Assembly (NCBI GenBank): GCA_003552365.1
Contig: PUKR01000076.1
Span: 1-9,071, forward strand
Length of the DNA stretch: 9,071 nt
Reading direction: 5' to 3'
Source: Syntrophomonadaceae bacterium
GTDB taxonomy: Bacteria; Bacillota; Dethiobacteria; DTU022
Positions 1 through 6,747 of this stretch are shown piece after piece. The position numbers and the translations under genes were made by a program. Each line of letters starts with the position of its first letter. Position 1 is the first letter of the stretch. The notes beneath the pieces were generated by a model. It ran no database searches. It was not told where the DNA came from and saw nothing but the letters and a program-made list of their open reading frames with translations.

Positions 1-260
1 TATGCTTCAGGGAAGAACTGGCACTGATGCAGGAGGAAGTACCCGGTTTCCGGGCCATCATGGTGATGTCAGATCAGCCGGACTGGCAGGGGGAAAAGGG
101 GCATGTCAATGCGCCAATGCTCTTAAATTACCTGGAAACAATAGAGGGGAAAGAGTTTTATGTCTGCGGCCCGCCGGCGATGACCCGGGCAATCATGGAG
201 GAATTGAAACAGCTGCAGGTTCCGCCGGGGATGGTCCATTACGAACTGTTTGAACTCTAG
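1..260 (+). CDS. C-terminal fragment of a ferredoxin-NADP reductase-like flavoprotein oxidoreductase
   Basis: The reading frame is open from the window edge (first full codon at 3) to the TAG at 258-260, giving about 85 residues that lack the N-terminus. It starts C-F-R-E-E-L, like the F-x-E-EL helix that follows the NAD-binding nucleotide motif. It then has a strand ending in MSDQPDW with a G-x-V-N, and the motif YVCGPPAMTRAIMEEL. The C-G-P-P-x-M motif is the hallmark of the NAD(P)-binding domain in the FNR superfamily, where it contacts the nicotinamide. The end, V-P-P-G-M-V-H-Y-E-L-F, matches the usual C-terminus of this family. These enzymes pass electrons between NAD(P)H and a flavin, often on to an iron-sulfur or haem partner. 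The missing N-terminal part would decide the subfamily (NqrF-like, ferric-reductase-like, or ring-hydroxylase reductase). A Met within the fragment (position 27) is not a credible start because homology continues upstream of it. Confidence 0.85.
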   Translation, partial: CFREELALMQEEVPGFRAIMVMSDQPDWQGEKGHVNAPMLLNYLETIEGKEFYVCGPPAMTRAIMEELKQLQVPPGMVHYELFEL

Positions 261-327
261 TGAAGGGCCTACAACAAGTAACTTATTCAATTGCTACAAG
301 CCCGATCATTAAACAACTTGAAATGAA

Positions 328-368
328 AATCCTGCCGCCAGAGTTTTTATTTCAGGTTCGGCGGGATT
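328..368 (+). other. Leader hairpin upstream of the amidohydrolase gene
   Basis: Positions 328-337 (AATCCTGCCG) can pair with 359-368 (CGGCGGGATT) over 10 base pairs, with a single T-G wobble, around a 21-base loop. The loop itself contains a T-run. The 3' arm is not followed by a T-tract, so this does not read as a standard terminator for the reductase gene upstream. It lies about 65 bases before the ATG at 434 and may be a structural element of the leader or a transcript-end stabiliser. No known riboswitch class is recognised. Nothing else clear was seen in 261-433 apart from the SD of the next gene. Confidence 0.45.
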
Positions 369-433
369 ATGGCTGAGCAGGCCGGCGAGTTATAGATGAA
401 AAGTCGATTTTAGAGATAGGAGGAGCTTAACAG

Positions 434-2056
434 ATGAACCTTATTTTTCACAACGGACGGATTTTAACGATGGACCAGGACAAACCGGAAGCAGAGGCTG
501 TTGCGGTGAAAAACGATAAAATCGCCGCGGTGGGTAGTAACGAAGAAATTATGGCCCACAGGGAAATGGGTACTGAAGTAATTGATTTAAAAGGAAGATC
601 ACTGCTGCCGGGTTTCAACGACAGCCATATGCACCTGATGGAGTATGCCCAGAACCGGGCTAAGGTTGACCTGCGGCGCTGTAAAAGCGTGGAAGAGGTT
701 ATTGAAACGATTAGGAGCTTTATTGATGAACGGGAGGTCAAAAAAGGGGCATGGGTCTACGGTTGGGGATGGGACCATGGTCTTTTCCAGGATAAGCGGA
801 TGCCCAACCGCCTTGATCTTGACCGGGCTTCTGAAGAACACGCTATTGCGATTACACGGACCTGTTGCCATATTATATCGGCGAACTCCCATGCATTGCA
901 AAAAGCAGGAATTGGAAAGGATCCTCCTGCTGTTACCGGTGGCAATGTGGAGGTTGATGAGCGGGGAATGCCAACGGGCATTCTTGAGGAAAAAGCGATG
1001 CAGCTGGTAAATGAACTGAAGCCGCCGCTTGACGGGGAAGCTTTAAAAGATTTGATCAAACAGTCGGTAAAAGATTTTTTATCTGCAGGGCTTACCTCGG
1101 TGCAGACCGATGACCTTGCTTTCCTGGGCAGCGATTTGATGCCGGTTTTAACCGGGGCCTACCAGGAACTTGAAGCGGCAGGTGAACTAAATTTAAGGGT
1201 TAATTTACAATGTTTGCTGCCTTCCGTGGAAGAGCTGCAGGCAGTACTCGATCGCGGTTACCGGACCGGCCAGGGCGGGCTTTATTTTAAAATCGGCCCC
1301 CTTAAACTTTTAACCGACGGTTCCCTGGGAGGGCGCACCGCGCTTCTTTCAGAACCTTATGATGAAACATCGCCATACCGGGGAGTTGAAGTGCTCTCCG
1401 TTGAAATACTGGAAACCCTGGTCAATATGGCCTCTGAGCGAAAAATGCAGGTAGCCACCCATGCAATCGGTGATTTGGCAGTGGAAAGAGTCCTTAATGC
1501 TTACGAAAAAGCGGCCCGGAATTATCCCCGGGCCGATCCCCGTTACCGGGTTATTCATGCTTCCATGGCCACTGACGAACTGTTAGAACGCTTTAAGCAG
1601 CTGGATATCATCGCCGATATCCAGCCTCCATTTATCCCCTCCGATTATATTTTGGTAGATCGACACCTGGGAGAAAAAAGGGCGTCGTGGACTTACCGCT
1701 GGAAGGACTTTGCAAATAAGGGGATCAAGTTAGCGGGCGGTTCGGATTGTCCGGTGGATGATTATCCCCCGCTCGAGGGGATCCATGCGGCCGTAACTAG
1801 GCAGGATAAGGAGGGTAACCCGCCGGGCGGTTGGCACCCGGATCAGTGTTTAAGCCTGGAAGAAGCTCTTTACATCTATACTATGGGTGCCGCTTACAGC
1901 AGTTTTGAGGAAAATGAAAAGGGTAGTATTGCAACTGGTAAGTTTGCGGACCTGGTGATGCTATCAGATGATATAACTGCCCTGGAGCCCGATCAAATCA
2001 AAGACCTCCGGGTCGATCTTACCGTTGTCGGCGGTAAAATTGTTTTTAGCCGTTAA
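434..2056 (+). CDS. YtcJ-like metal-dependent amidohydrolase (amidohydrolase family 3)
   Basis: A 540-residue cytosolic enzyme with no signal peptide or membrane segment, of normal family length. The N-terminal part is the small beta-sandwich domain typical of composite amidohydrolases (NGRI near 7-10, then a strand leading to LKGRSLLPGF at 52-61). The TIM-barrel metal motif follows: S64-H65-x-H67. Other expected ligands are K291 in KLLTDGSLGGRTA (candidate bridging, possibly carboxylated, lysine), H343 in ATHAIGD, H375 in RVIHAS, and D438 in GGSDCPV, the catalytic Asp. The C-terminus returns to the sandwich domain (GSIATGKFADLVML, 497-510). Many relatives have Glu before the fourth His (R-I-E-H); here it is Ile. 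Family members hydrolyse amide or related C-N bonds, and the substrate cannot be read from sequence. The start is set by a strong SD, AGGAGG, near 418-423. The stop is 15 bases before the butyrate kinase ATG, so the two are almost certainly co-transcribed. An imidazolonepropionase or dihydroorotase role is unlikely given the family-3 motif set. Confidence 0.9.
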   Translation: MNLIFHNGRILTMDQDKPEAEAVAVKNDKIAAVGSNEEIMAHREMGTEVIDLKGRSLLPGFNDSHMHLMEYAQNRAKVDLRRCKSVEEVIETIRSFIDEREVKKGAWVYGWGWDHGLFQDKRMPNRLDLDRASEEHAIAITRTCCHIISANSHALQKAGIGKDPPAVTGGNVEVDERGMPTGILEEKAMQLVNELKPPLDGEALKDLIKQSVKDFLSAGLTSVQTDDLAFLGSDLMPVLTGAYQELEAAGELNLRVNLQCLLPSVEELQAVLDRGYRTGQGGLYFKIGPLKLLTDGSLGGRTALLSEPYDETSPYRGVEVLSVEILETLVNMASERKMQVATHAIGDLAVERVLNAYEKAARNYPRADPRYRVIHASMATDELLERFKQLDIIADIQPPFIPSDYILVDRHLGEKRASWTYRWKDFANKGIKLAGGSDCPVDDYPPLEGIHAAVTRQDKEGNPPGGWHPDQCLSLEEALYIYTMGAAYSSFEENEKGSIATGKFADLVMLSDDITALEPDQIKDLRVDLTVVGGKIVFSR

Positions 2057-2059
2057 ATC

Positions 2060-2068
2060 GAGGTGATC
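2060..2068 (+). promoter_or_regulatory. Extended Shine-Dalgarno that fixes the butyrate kinase start
   Basis: GAGGTGATC matches nine contiguous bases of the extended complement of the 16S rRNA 3' end (consensus AGGAGGTGATC). It ends three bases before the ATG at 2072, with eight bases from GAGG to that ATG. An in-frame GTG at 2063 lies inside this site and so cannot be the start used from it. Confidence 0.8.
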
Positions 2069-2071
2069 GAA

Positions 2072-3145
2072 ATGTTTCAGATCCTGGTGATCAATCCCGG
2101 TTCTACTTCAACCAAGATTGGCTGGTTTGAAAACGAAAAGTGCCTCTTTAGGGAAACCCTGAGCCACAGTGTTCAAGAAACTTCCCCTGAATTGAGCAGG
2201 GAAGAGCAGGCTCGTTTCAGGCGCCGGGCTTTACTTGACTGTCTCACCGCTTACGGCCGTTCAATTAGCGAGTTATCTGCCATAGTTGTCCGCGGCGGTT
2301 TGCTCAAACCGCTTGCTTCCGGGACATACCTGGTTGATGAGGCTGTTTATGAAGACCTGGTTTCGGCAAGGTATGGGTGGCATGCCTCAAATTTGGGCAC
2401 GATTATTGCCCTGCCGCTGGCCCGGGAAAACAAGCTGCCGGTATATACTGTTGATCCGGTTACTGTTGATGAGTTTGATCCCAGGGCCCGTTATTCGGGA
2501 TTGGCGGGGGTACCCCGCCGCAGCATGTCCCATGCCCTTAATATGAAAGCGGTAGCTCGCTGCGCTGCTGAGGATATGGGCAAAAAATATGAAGATCTCA
2601 ACCTGGTCGTTGTACACCTGGGAAGCGGCACTTCGGTTTCCGCTCATTGCTGCGGCCGGATGGTAGATGTCAACAATGCCAACGAGGAAGGTCCCTTTTC
2701 CCTGGAGCGCTGCGGCACTTTGCCTGCGCTGGGGCTGGTTAAACTCTGCTACAGCGGAAGTTACAGTGAAGAGGAAGTGGTGCGCCTGCTTACTTCCCGG
2801 GGCGGGGTTTATTCTTACCTGGGCACCAAGGATTTTGCTTCAGTAAATGAAGCCGCCGGATGTGGCGATGAACAGGCCCGGGGAGTGGTCGAAGCTATGG
2901 CTTACCAGGTAGCCAAGGAAATTGCGGCTATGGCTGCGGTTTTGAGCGGAAATGTTGACCAAACTATAATTACCGGGGGCATGGCTCATGCCGATGATTT
3001 TGTGGAGTTAATTAGAAGCAGGGTTTCTTTTATCGCCCCGGTGAAAGTGTTTGCCGGTGAAGAAGAACTGGAAGCCCTGGTTATTGGAGCTTTGAGGGTT
3101 TTAAGGGGGGAAGAAAAAGCGCTGTCTTATCAGCAGGAAGATTAA
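2072..3145 (+). CDS. buk: Butyrate kinase
   Basis: Buk transfers phosphate between acyl phosphate and ADP (butyryl-P + ADP to butyrate + ATP) in the cytosol, giving substrate-level ATP. From ATG 2072 the protein has 357 residues, the normal Buk length. An alternative GTG at 2063 adds three residues but lies within the SD. The ASKHA-fold motifs occur in order: LVINPGSTSTKIG near the N-terminus (first phosphate loop), VVRGGLLKPLASGTY, YGWHASNLG, the VDPVTVDEF segment, HALNMKAVAR, VVHLGSGTSVSAH (second phosphate loop), DVNNANEEGPFSLERCGTLP, and IITGGMAHAD (adenosine-binding region). It ends with the usual VIGALRVLRGEEKA. The second loop reads L-G-S-G-T-S where most Buk proteins, as I recall them, have L-G-G-G-I-S, and the NNAN-EEGPFS stretch appears one residue shorter than usual. 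It may therefore be a diverged member with a different acyl preference (branched or aryl acids). It lies between the amidohydrolase and the phosphotransacylase. Confidence 0.93.
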   Translation: MFQILVINPGSTSTKIGWFENEKCLFRETLSHSVQETSPELSREEQARFRRRALLDCLTAYGRSISELSAIVVRGGLLKPLASGTYLVDEAVYEDLVSARYGWHASNLGTIIALPLARENKLPVYTVDPVTVDEFDPRARYSGLAGVPRRSMSHALNMKAVARCAAEDMGKKYEDLNLVVVHLGSGTSVSAHCCGRMVDVNNANEEGPFSLERCGTLPALGLVKLCYSGSYSEEEVVRLLTSRGGVYSYLGTKDFASVNEAAGCGDEQARGVVEAMAYQVAKEIAAMAAVLSGNVDQTIITGGMAHADDFVELIRSRVSFIAPVKVFAGEEELEALVIGALRVLRGEEKALSYQQED

Positions 3146-3251
3146 GTGGTAAAATTAAGACATCCGGGCCTTGCTTCTATTTTTGATAGGCTTTTAACTG
3201 TTTTGTGATCGCTCAGCTTGATTTACATTTAACCCTCAGGCAATTATGACA

Positions 3252-3270
3252 ACAGCCGGGCAGCGGCTGT
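3252..3270 (+). other. Perfect small hairpin in the buk-ptb gap
   Basis: ACAGCCG (3252-3258) pairs perfectly with CGGCTGT (3264-3270) around a 5-base loop. It is followed by GCAGGTAGC rather than T's, so it is not an intrinsic terminator. It sits about 20 bases upstream of the ptb SD and could protect or separate the downstream message. The rest of the 162-base gap (3146-3307) shows only weak promoter-like elements (TTGATT near 3218, AATTAT near 3242), which I do not call. Confidence 0.45.
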
Positions 3271-3307
3271 GCAGGTAGCTTATATTTATGAAAGGAAGGG
3301 GACAGCC

Positions 3308-4222
3308 GTGGCTTTTGAAAACTTTTACCAGGTTATTGCAGCGGTTAAAGAGCTGCCAACCTGCAGGCTTTGTGTTGCTTCCGCCGCAGAAGAGACAGTG
3401 CTGGAAGCGGTAAGGGATAGCCGTAAGGAGGGCATTGTTGATTTTGTGCTGATCGGCCATGAAGAACAAATCTGGCGTCAGGCCATGAAAGTAAGCCTTA
3501 ATCTGCAGGGAATTGAAATTATCAACATCGCCGACCCGCATGAAGCCACCGATCGGGCGGTGAAAGAAGTGGCTGCCGGTAATGCCGATATTTTGATGAA
3601 GGGAATGGTTAACAGTTCTGATTTTTTACGGGCCGTCTTAAACCCGGAAGGTGGAATGAGACGGGAAGGGATCCTGAGCCACCTTGCTATTTATGAAGTG
3701 CCCGGGTATTACCGCTTGATTTATATGACCGATGGCGGTCTGAATGTTAATCCAGACCTGGGGCAAAAAAAGGCGATTTTGCAGAATGCGGTTGATTTTT
3801 TCCACGCCATTGGCATGGATAATCCCCGGGTAGCCATCCTTTCCGCCAACGAAAAGGTCGATCCGAAGGTTCCGGCTACAGTTGACGCCCAGGTTTTAAA
3901 GGATATGGCGGCAGAAGAAATGCCCGGGGCCATTGTTGACGGTCCTACGCCGCTTGATATCGCCGTTAGCTATGAGTCCGCTATGCACAAGGGTATCGAC
4001 AGCCCGGTAGCCGGTAAAGCCGATTTGCTCATGGTCCCCAATATCGAATCGGGCAACATTTTAGGTAAATCGATGATCTATTTTGCCAACAGCCGCATGG
4101 CTGGATTGGTCCTCGGGGCCACCCGGCCGGTAATATTAACTTCGCGTAACGAACCACCCATGGGCAAGATGGCTTCTATAGCTCTGGCCGCTTATTCTGT
4201 AGCCCGCAACAGGAAGGAATGA
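3308..4222 (+). CDS. ptb: Phosphate butyryltransferase (phosphotransacylase)
   Basis: Catalyses acyl-CoA + Pi to acyl phosphate + CoA, the step before butyrate kinase. I choose GTG 3308, giving 304 residues, which is usual for Ptb. It follows the SD AAGGAAGGGG (3292-3301) by six bases, and MAFENFYQVIAAVKELP is the expected Ptb N-terminus. An earlier in-frame GTG at 3269 would add 13 residues encoded by the SD region, lies at the end of a hairpin and has no SD. Family motifs: ADILMKGMVNSSDFLRAVL, LSHLAIYEVPGYYRLIYMTDGG, NPDLGQKKAILQNAVDF, PATVDAQVL, GAIVDGPTPLDIAVS, SPVAGKADLLMVPNIESGN and the C-terminal IVLTSR-like VILTSRNEPPMGK. These separate it from the longer Pta acetyltransferases only moderately, but pairing with buk supports Ptb. 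The order buk then ptb is the reverse of the ptb-buk order in Clostridium acetobutylicum. Its stop region overlaps the SD and start zone of the next gene, suggesting translational coupling. Confidence 0.92.
   Translation: MAFENFYQVIAAVKELPTCRLCVASAAEETVLEAVRDSRKEGIVDFVLIGHEEQIWRQAMKVSLNLQGIEIINIADPHEATDRAVKEVAAGNADILMKGMVNSSDFLRAVLNPEGGMRREGILSHLAIYEVPGYYRLIYMTDGGLNVNPDLGQKKAILQNAVDFFHAIGMDNPRVAILSANEKVDPKVPATVDAQVLKDMAAEEMPGAIVDGPTPLDIAVSYESAMHKGIDSPVAGKADLLMVPNIESGNILGKSMIYFANSRMAGLVLGATRPVILTSRNEPPMGKMASIALAAYSVARNRKE
4211..4217 (+). promoter_or_regulatory. Shine-Dalgarno within the ptb 3' end, serving the membrane protein
   Basis: AGGAAGG lies in the last codons of ptb and ends eight bases before the in-frame CTG at 4226, which is ideal spacing. 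No SD of comparable quality lies before the ATG at 4337, where the upstream sequence is TTTTAGGGTTTTAC. This supports initiation at 4226 and coupling to ptb termination. Confidence 0.55.
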
Positions 4223-4225
4223 TAG

Positions 4226-5059
4226 CTGATTAAGCGAATTACTGCCCTGGGCCGCCCCCTTGATATCAATTATCTTACCAACCGCCTGATTGCGATTATT
4301 ACCGCGGGTTTATTTGCTTTAATTTTAGGGTTTTACATGATAGCGGGCCGACCTTTTTTAATATCGCTCTTTTTCGCGGCCGGGACGGCGGTATCTGTAT
4401 TTTTAACCTGGGCAATAAGCAGAGAATTGGACCCTCCCCATCACTGGTCCGCGTTCTTAGGTTTGCCTTTTACCCTGATCGCGGCTTTGTATTACGGGCT
4501 TTCCGGTTTAATTCTCCTTTTCTTCATTTTGCTGATCGGCAGGACTCTAAACGGATCGACCGGGCTTAGAATTACCGTTTTCGATTCGATTATACTGGTA
4601 ATCCTGGCAGCTCTCCTTTATACCGACGGGGTAATCACAGCCATGTTTTTCCTGGCCGTGGTGTTTTTTATTGATTCGGTCCTGGAGCCTGTTAACCGAA
4701 AACAGAAATACTTTGCCTACCTGACCCTGGTATTATTCTTTTTAATGGTGCTTTTTTTTAACGGCCAGGCCATTGCTTTCGCCGGCTTAAACCTTTACAG
4801 CGGTCTATTTTCCCTGCTTCTAATAGTTTCGACAATATTTCTTGCCCTTCGCCTCAGGGACGCTAAAGAGTATGGTGATAACGAAGATTTGCCTTTAAAT
4901 TACCTGCGTATTTGCTCAGCGCAGGTTGTTGTAACATCATTTATAATTGTTGAGCTGCTCTTAAAAGGAAGCCAGGCTCTCTTGATGATTTATCCGGTCG
5001 GCTTTGCTTATTTAGGAACAGTTATTTACCACTTGGCCGTTTTAGTGAAAAATAAGTGA
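4226..5059 (+). CDS. Polytopic membrane protein of unknown function, probable non-AUG (CTG) start
   Basis: I do not recognise the family. From CTG 4226 it has 277 residues, rich in Leu, Ile, Phe and Ala, with about eight hydrophobic segments: roughly 20-38, 44-62, 76-104, 119-135, 137-150, 163-180, 190-209 and 231-272 (the last could be two helices). A distinctive polar stretch, SRELDPPHHWSAFLG (65-79), sits between helices and looks like a conserved signature. Another polar loop with DAKEYGDNEDLP lies near 212-223. The first ATG in frame (4337, residue 38) would begin at the end of the first hydrophobic helix and remove it along with a basic N-terminus (K3, R4, R10, R20) that fits the positive-inside rule. 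There is no ATG, GTG or TTG in frame between the TAG at 4223 and 4337. CTG at 4226, or ATT at 4229, is therefore the likely start, with an SD at 4211-4217. It follows ptb by three bases, implying co-expression with the acyl phosphate genes; transport is possible but not shown. Confidence 0.7.
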   Translation: MIKRITALGRPLDINYLTNRLIAIITAGLFALILGFYMIAGRPFLISLFFAAGTAVSVFLTWAISRELDPPHHWSAFLGLPFTLIAALYYGLSGLILLFFILLIGRTLNGSTGLRITVFDSIILVILAALLYTDGVITAMFFLAVVFFIDSVLEPVNRKQKYFAYLTLVLFFLMVLFFNGQAIAFAGLNLYSGLFSLLLIVSTIFLALRLRDAKEYGDNEDLPLNYLRICSAQVVVTSFIIVELLLKGSQALLMIYPVGFAYLGTVIYHLAVLVKNK

Positions 5060-5248
5060 ATGCTAAGCCTTTTTTCATTAAACCCTGCCGGTTTGAGATG
5101 AAAGCCAAAGTGTCAAGGTTATCATTTCAGGCAATTTAGCCGGCAGTTTAAACATTTATACCGCTCTAATGCGACCATTCTGTGGATGGACACAATGTAT
5201 AGTGTTTTCAGCGAAAAATAAAGCGATTAGATAAATGGAGGCATAATT
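5060..5248 (+). other. Intergenic region before the decarboxylase gene
   Basis: A 189-base gap. CTGCCGG at 5085-5091 is the reverse complement of CCGGCAG at 5140-5146, but the arms are about 48 bases apart and no T-tract follows, so no terminator is called. A TATAGT at 5198-5203 could be a -10 box, with no convincing -35 at 16-18 bases upstream. The clear functional site is the SD GGAGG at 5237-5241, seven bases before ATG 5249. The gap size suggests a separate transcription unit for the decarboxylase. Confidence 0.35.
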
Positions 5249-6655
5249 ATGGAAAAGGAAGAGTTTCGCCGACATGGTTACGAATTTATTGACTGGCTGG
5301 CAGATTATTTTGAGCAGGTAGAGGAGTACCCGGTAAAATCAACTGTTAAACCCGGAGAAATCAAGGGGTTACTCTCAAAAGATCCCCCCGGTACCGGTGA
5401 GCCGATGGAAAAAATATTTAATGACTTTAAAGAAACAATTATCCCGGGAATTACCCACTGGCAGCACCCGGGCTGGTTTGCATATTTCCCGGCCAATAAC
5501 AGCCCAGCTTCGGTGCTGGCTGAACTGCTCACTGCCGGCCTGGGGGTTCAATCTATGATCTGGCAGACTTCACCGGCTGCCGCAGAACTGGAAGAAGTGG
5601 TTATGCAGTGGCTTGCCCGCATGCTTGGACTGCCCGGAACGATGAGCGGGGTAATCCAGGACACCGCTTCTACCGCCACCCTCTGTGCCCTGCTCACGGC
5701 CCGGGAAAAGGCTACCGGGTTTGAGGCAAACCGGGCAGGCCTGAAACAACCCTTGAGAGTTTATGCTTCCGAAGAAGGACACTCGAGCATTGATAAGGCA
5801 GTTAAAATTGCGGGCTACGGCATTGAAAACCTGCGCCGGGTTCCGACCGACGAGCGTTATGCCCTTGTACCCGGAGAACTGGAACGGGCTGTAAATGAAG
5901 ATAAAAGGCAGGGATTAGAACCTGCCTGTGTGGTGGCAACAGTTGGCAGCACCTCTTCGGCCGCAGTTGATCCCCTGAAAGAGATTGGCGAAATTTGCAA
6001 CCGCTATAACCTCTGGTTCCATGTTGATGCCGCTTACGGTGGAACTGCCGCTTTGCTTCCCGAAAAGCGCTGGGCACTTGGAGGTGTGGAAGCGGCCGAT
6101 TCTTTTGTGTTTAACCCCCATAAGTGGATGCTGACTAACTTTGATTGTTCGGCTTACTTTGTTAAAGATGAAGAGCTGCTTACCCGCACTTTTGAAATAC
6201 ACCCCGAATACTTAAAGACCGGGTATGATGCGGTGGTTAAAAATTACCGGGATTGGGGCATCCAGCTGGGGCGCCGCTTCAGGGCGCTTAAGCTCTGGTT
6301 TGTAATTCGCTCTTACGGAATCAAAGGATTGCAGGATGTGATCCGGGAACACATCAGGCTGGCCGAAACCTTCAAAAGCTGGGTTGAGGAGGACGAACGG
6401 TTTGAATTGATGGCCCCGGTTGATTTCAGCCTGGTTTGTTTCCGCTTCAAGAAAAAGGGTGTTTCCGAAGATGAACTAAACCGTTTGAATAAGCTTCTTC
6501 TTGAAAAAGTAAACGGCAGCGGCCGGGTTTTTCTTACCCATACTTCATTAAACGGCAGCTATGTAATCCGGATATCGATCGGCCAGCGCACAACTACCGA
6601 GAAAAATGTCAGGGAAGCCTGGGATTTAATCAAGAGCTTCGCATCCTCTCTTTAG
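5249..6655 (+). CDS. Group II PLP-dependent decarboxylase, aromatic-L-amino-acid decarboxylase type
   Basis: A 468-residue cytosolic enzyme removing CO2 from an amino acid to give the amine; the length is typical for bacterial aromatic-amino-acid decarboxylases. Visible family signatures: ITHWQHPGWFAYFPANNSPAS (68-88), the PLP-phosphate/substrate region GVIQDTASTATLCALLTARE (134-153), H178 in EEGHSS (the His that stacks on PLP), D260 in FHVDAAYGG (pairs with the pyridine nitrogen), and the Schiff-base lysine K292 in FNPHKWMLTNFDCSA. The mobile catalytic loop, near 322-333, is followed by NYRDWGIQLGRRFRALKLWFVIR. Y333 aligns by its Y-R-x-W context with Tyr332 of the animal enzyme. Relatives that act as aldehyde synthases have Phe there, so a true decarboxylase is predicted. 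Substrate (Phe, Tyr, Trp, DOPA) cannot be settled; histidine or glutamate decarboxylase is less likely because the flanking HxxHPxWFAYFPA and RRFRALKLWFV motifs are of the aromatic group. ATG 5249 has an SD, GGAGG, seven bases upstream. Confidence 0.92.
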   Translation: MEKEEFRRHGYEFIDWLADYFEQVEEYPVKSTVKPGEIKGLLSKDPPGTGEPMEKIFNDFKETIIPGITHWQHPGWFAYFPANNSPASVLAELLTAGLGVQSMIWQTSPAAAELEEVVMQWLARMLGLPGTMSGVIQDTASTATLCALLTAREKATGFEANRAGLKQPLRVYASEEGHSSIDKAVKIAGYGIENLRRVPTDERYALVPGELERAVNEDKRQGLEPACVVATVGSTSSAAVDPLKEIGEICNRYNLWFHVDAAYGGTAALLPEKRWALGGVEAADSFVFNPHKWMLTNFDCSAYFVKDEELLTRTFEIHPEYLKTGYDAVVKNYRDWGIQLGRRFRALKLWFVIRSYGIKGLQDVIREHIRLAETFKSWVEEDERFELMAPVDFSLVCFRFKKKGVSEDELNRLNKLLLEKVNGSGRVFLTHTSLNGSYVIRISIGQRTTTEKNVREAWDLIKSFASSL

Positions 6656-6708
6656 TTTATTTGTAATATTATGAATATGTCCAGGCTATTTTATTAATAA
6701 TCGGAATG

Positions 6709-6717
6709 TGTTATAAT
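6709..6717 (+). promoter_or_regulatory. Extended -10 promoter for the RND pump gene
   Basis: TGTTATAAT contains a perfect TATAAT (6712-6717) preceded by TGn, an extended -10 element. The best -35 at about 16-18 bases upstream is only TTTATT or TTTTAT near 6689-6695, which is weak, as is usual for extended -10 promoters. Transcription would start near 6724, leaving a leader of about 75 bases before the ATG at 6798. Confidence 0.65.
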
Positions 6718-6727
6718 ATGCACCATA

Positions 6728-6747
6728 CTGACCGACCAGTCGGCCGG
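6728..6747 (+). promoter_or_regulatory. Palindromic operator candidate, TetR-type
   Basis: CCGAC-CA-GTCGG (6732-6743) is a near-perfect dyad just downstream of the predicted transcription start. Outer symmetric matches add G6730-C6745 and C6728-G6747. The ACCGACC/GTCGG form resembles operators of TetR-family repressors that control drug efflux pumps in Firmicutes. The position is suited to blocking transcription of the pump. No regulator gene is in the window. Confidence 0.55.

Noticed and set aside
2..253. An 83-residue frame at the left edge
   Set aside because: It is a shadow of the reductase fragment; the composition is Gly-rich with no family match, while the other frame carries the C-G-P-P-x-M motif.
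328..368. Intrinsic terminator after the reductase gene
   Set aside because: The hairpin is good but no T-tract follows its 3' arm; the T's are in the loop.
3269..3307. Longer ptb N-terminus from GTG 3269
   Set aside because: The extra 13 residues are encoded by the hairpin end and the SD of the downstream GTG, and do not fit the usual Ptb start.
5085..5146. Terminator between the membrane protein and the decarboxylase
   Set aside because: Only a 7-bp match between arms 48 bases apart, with no T-run after it.
5198..5203. Firm promoter for the decarboxylase
   Set aside because: TATAGT is present but there is no -35 or TGn element at proper spacing, so it is noted only as a possibility.
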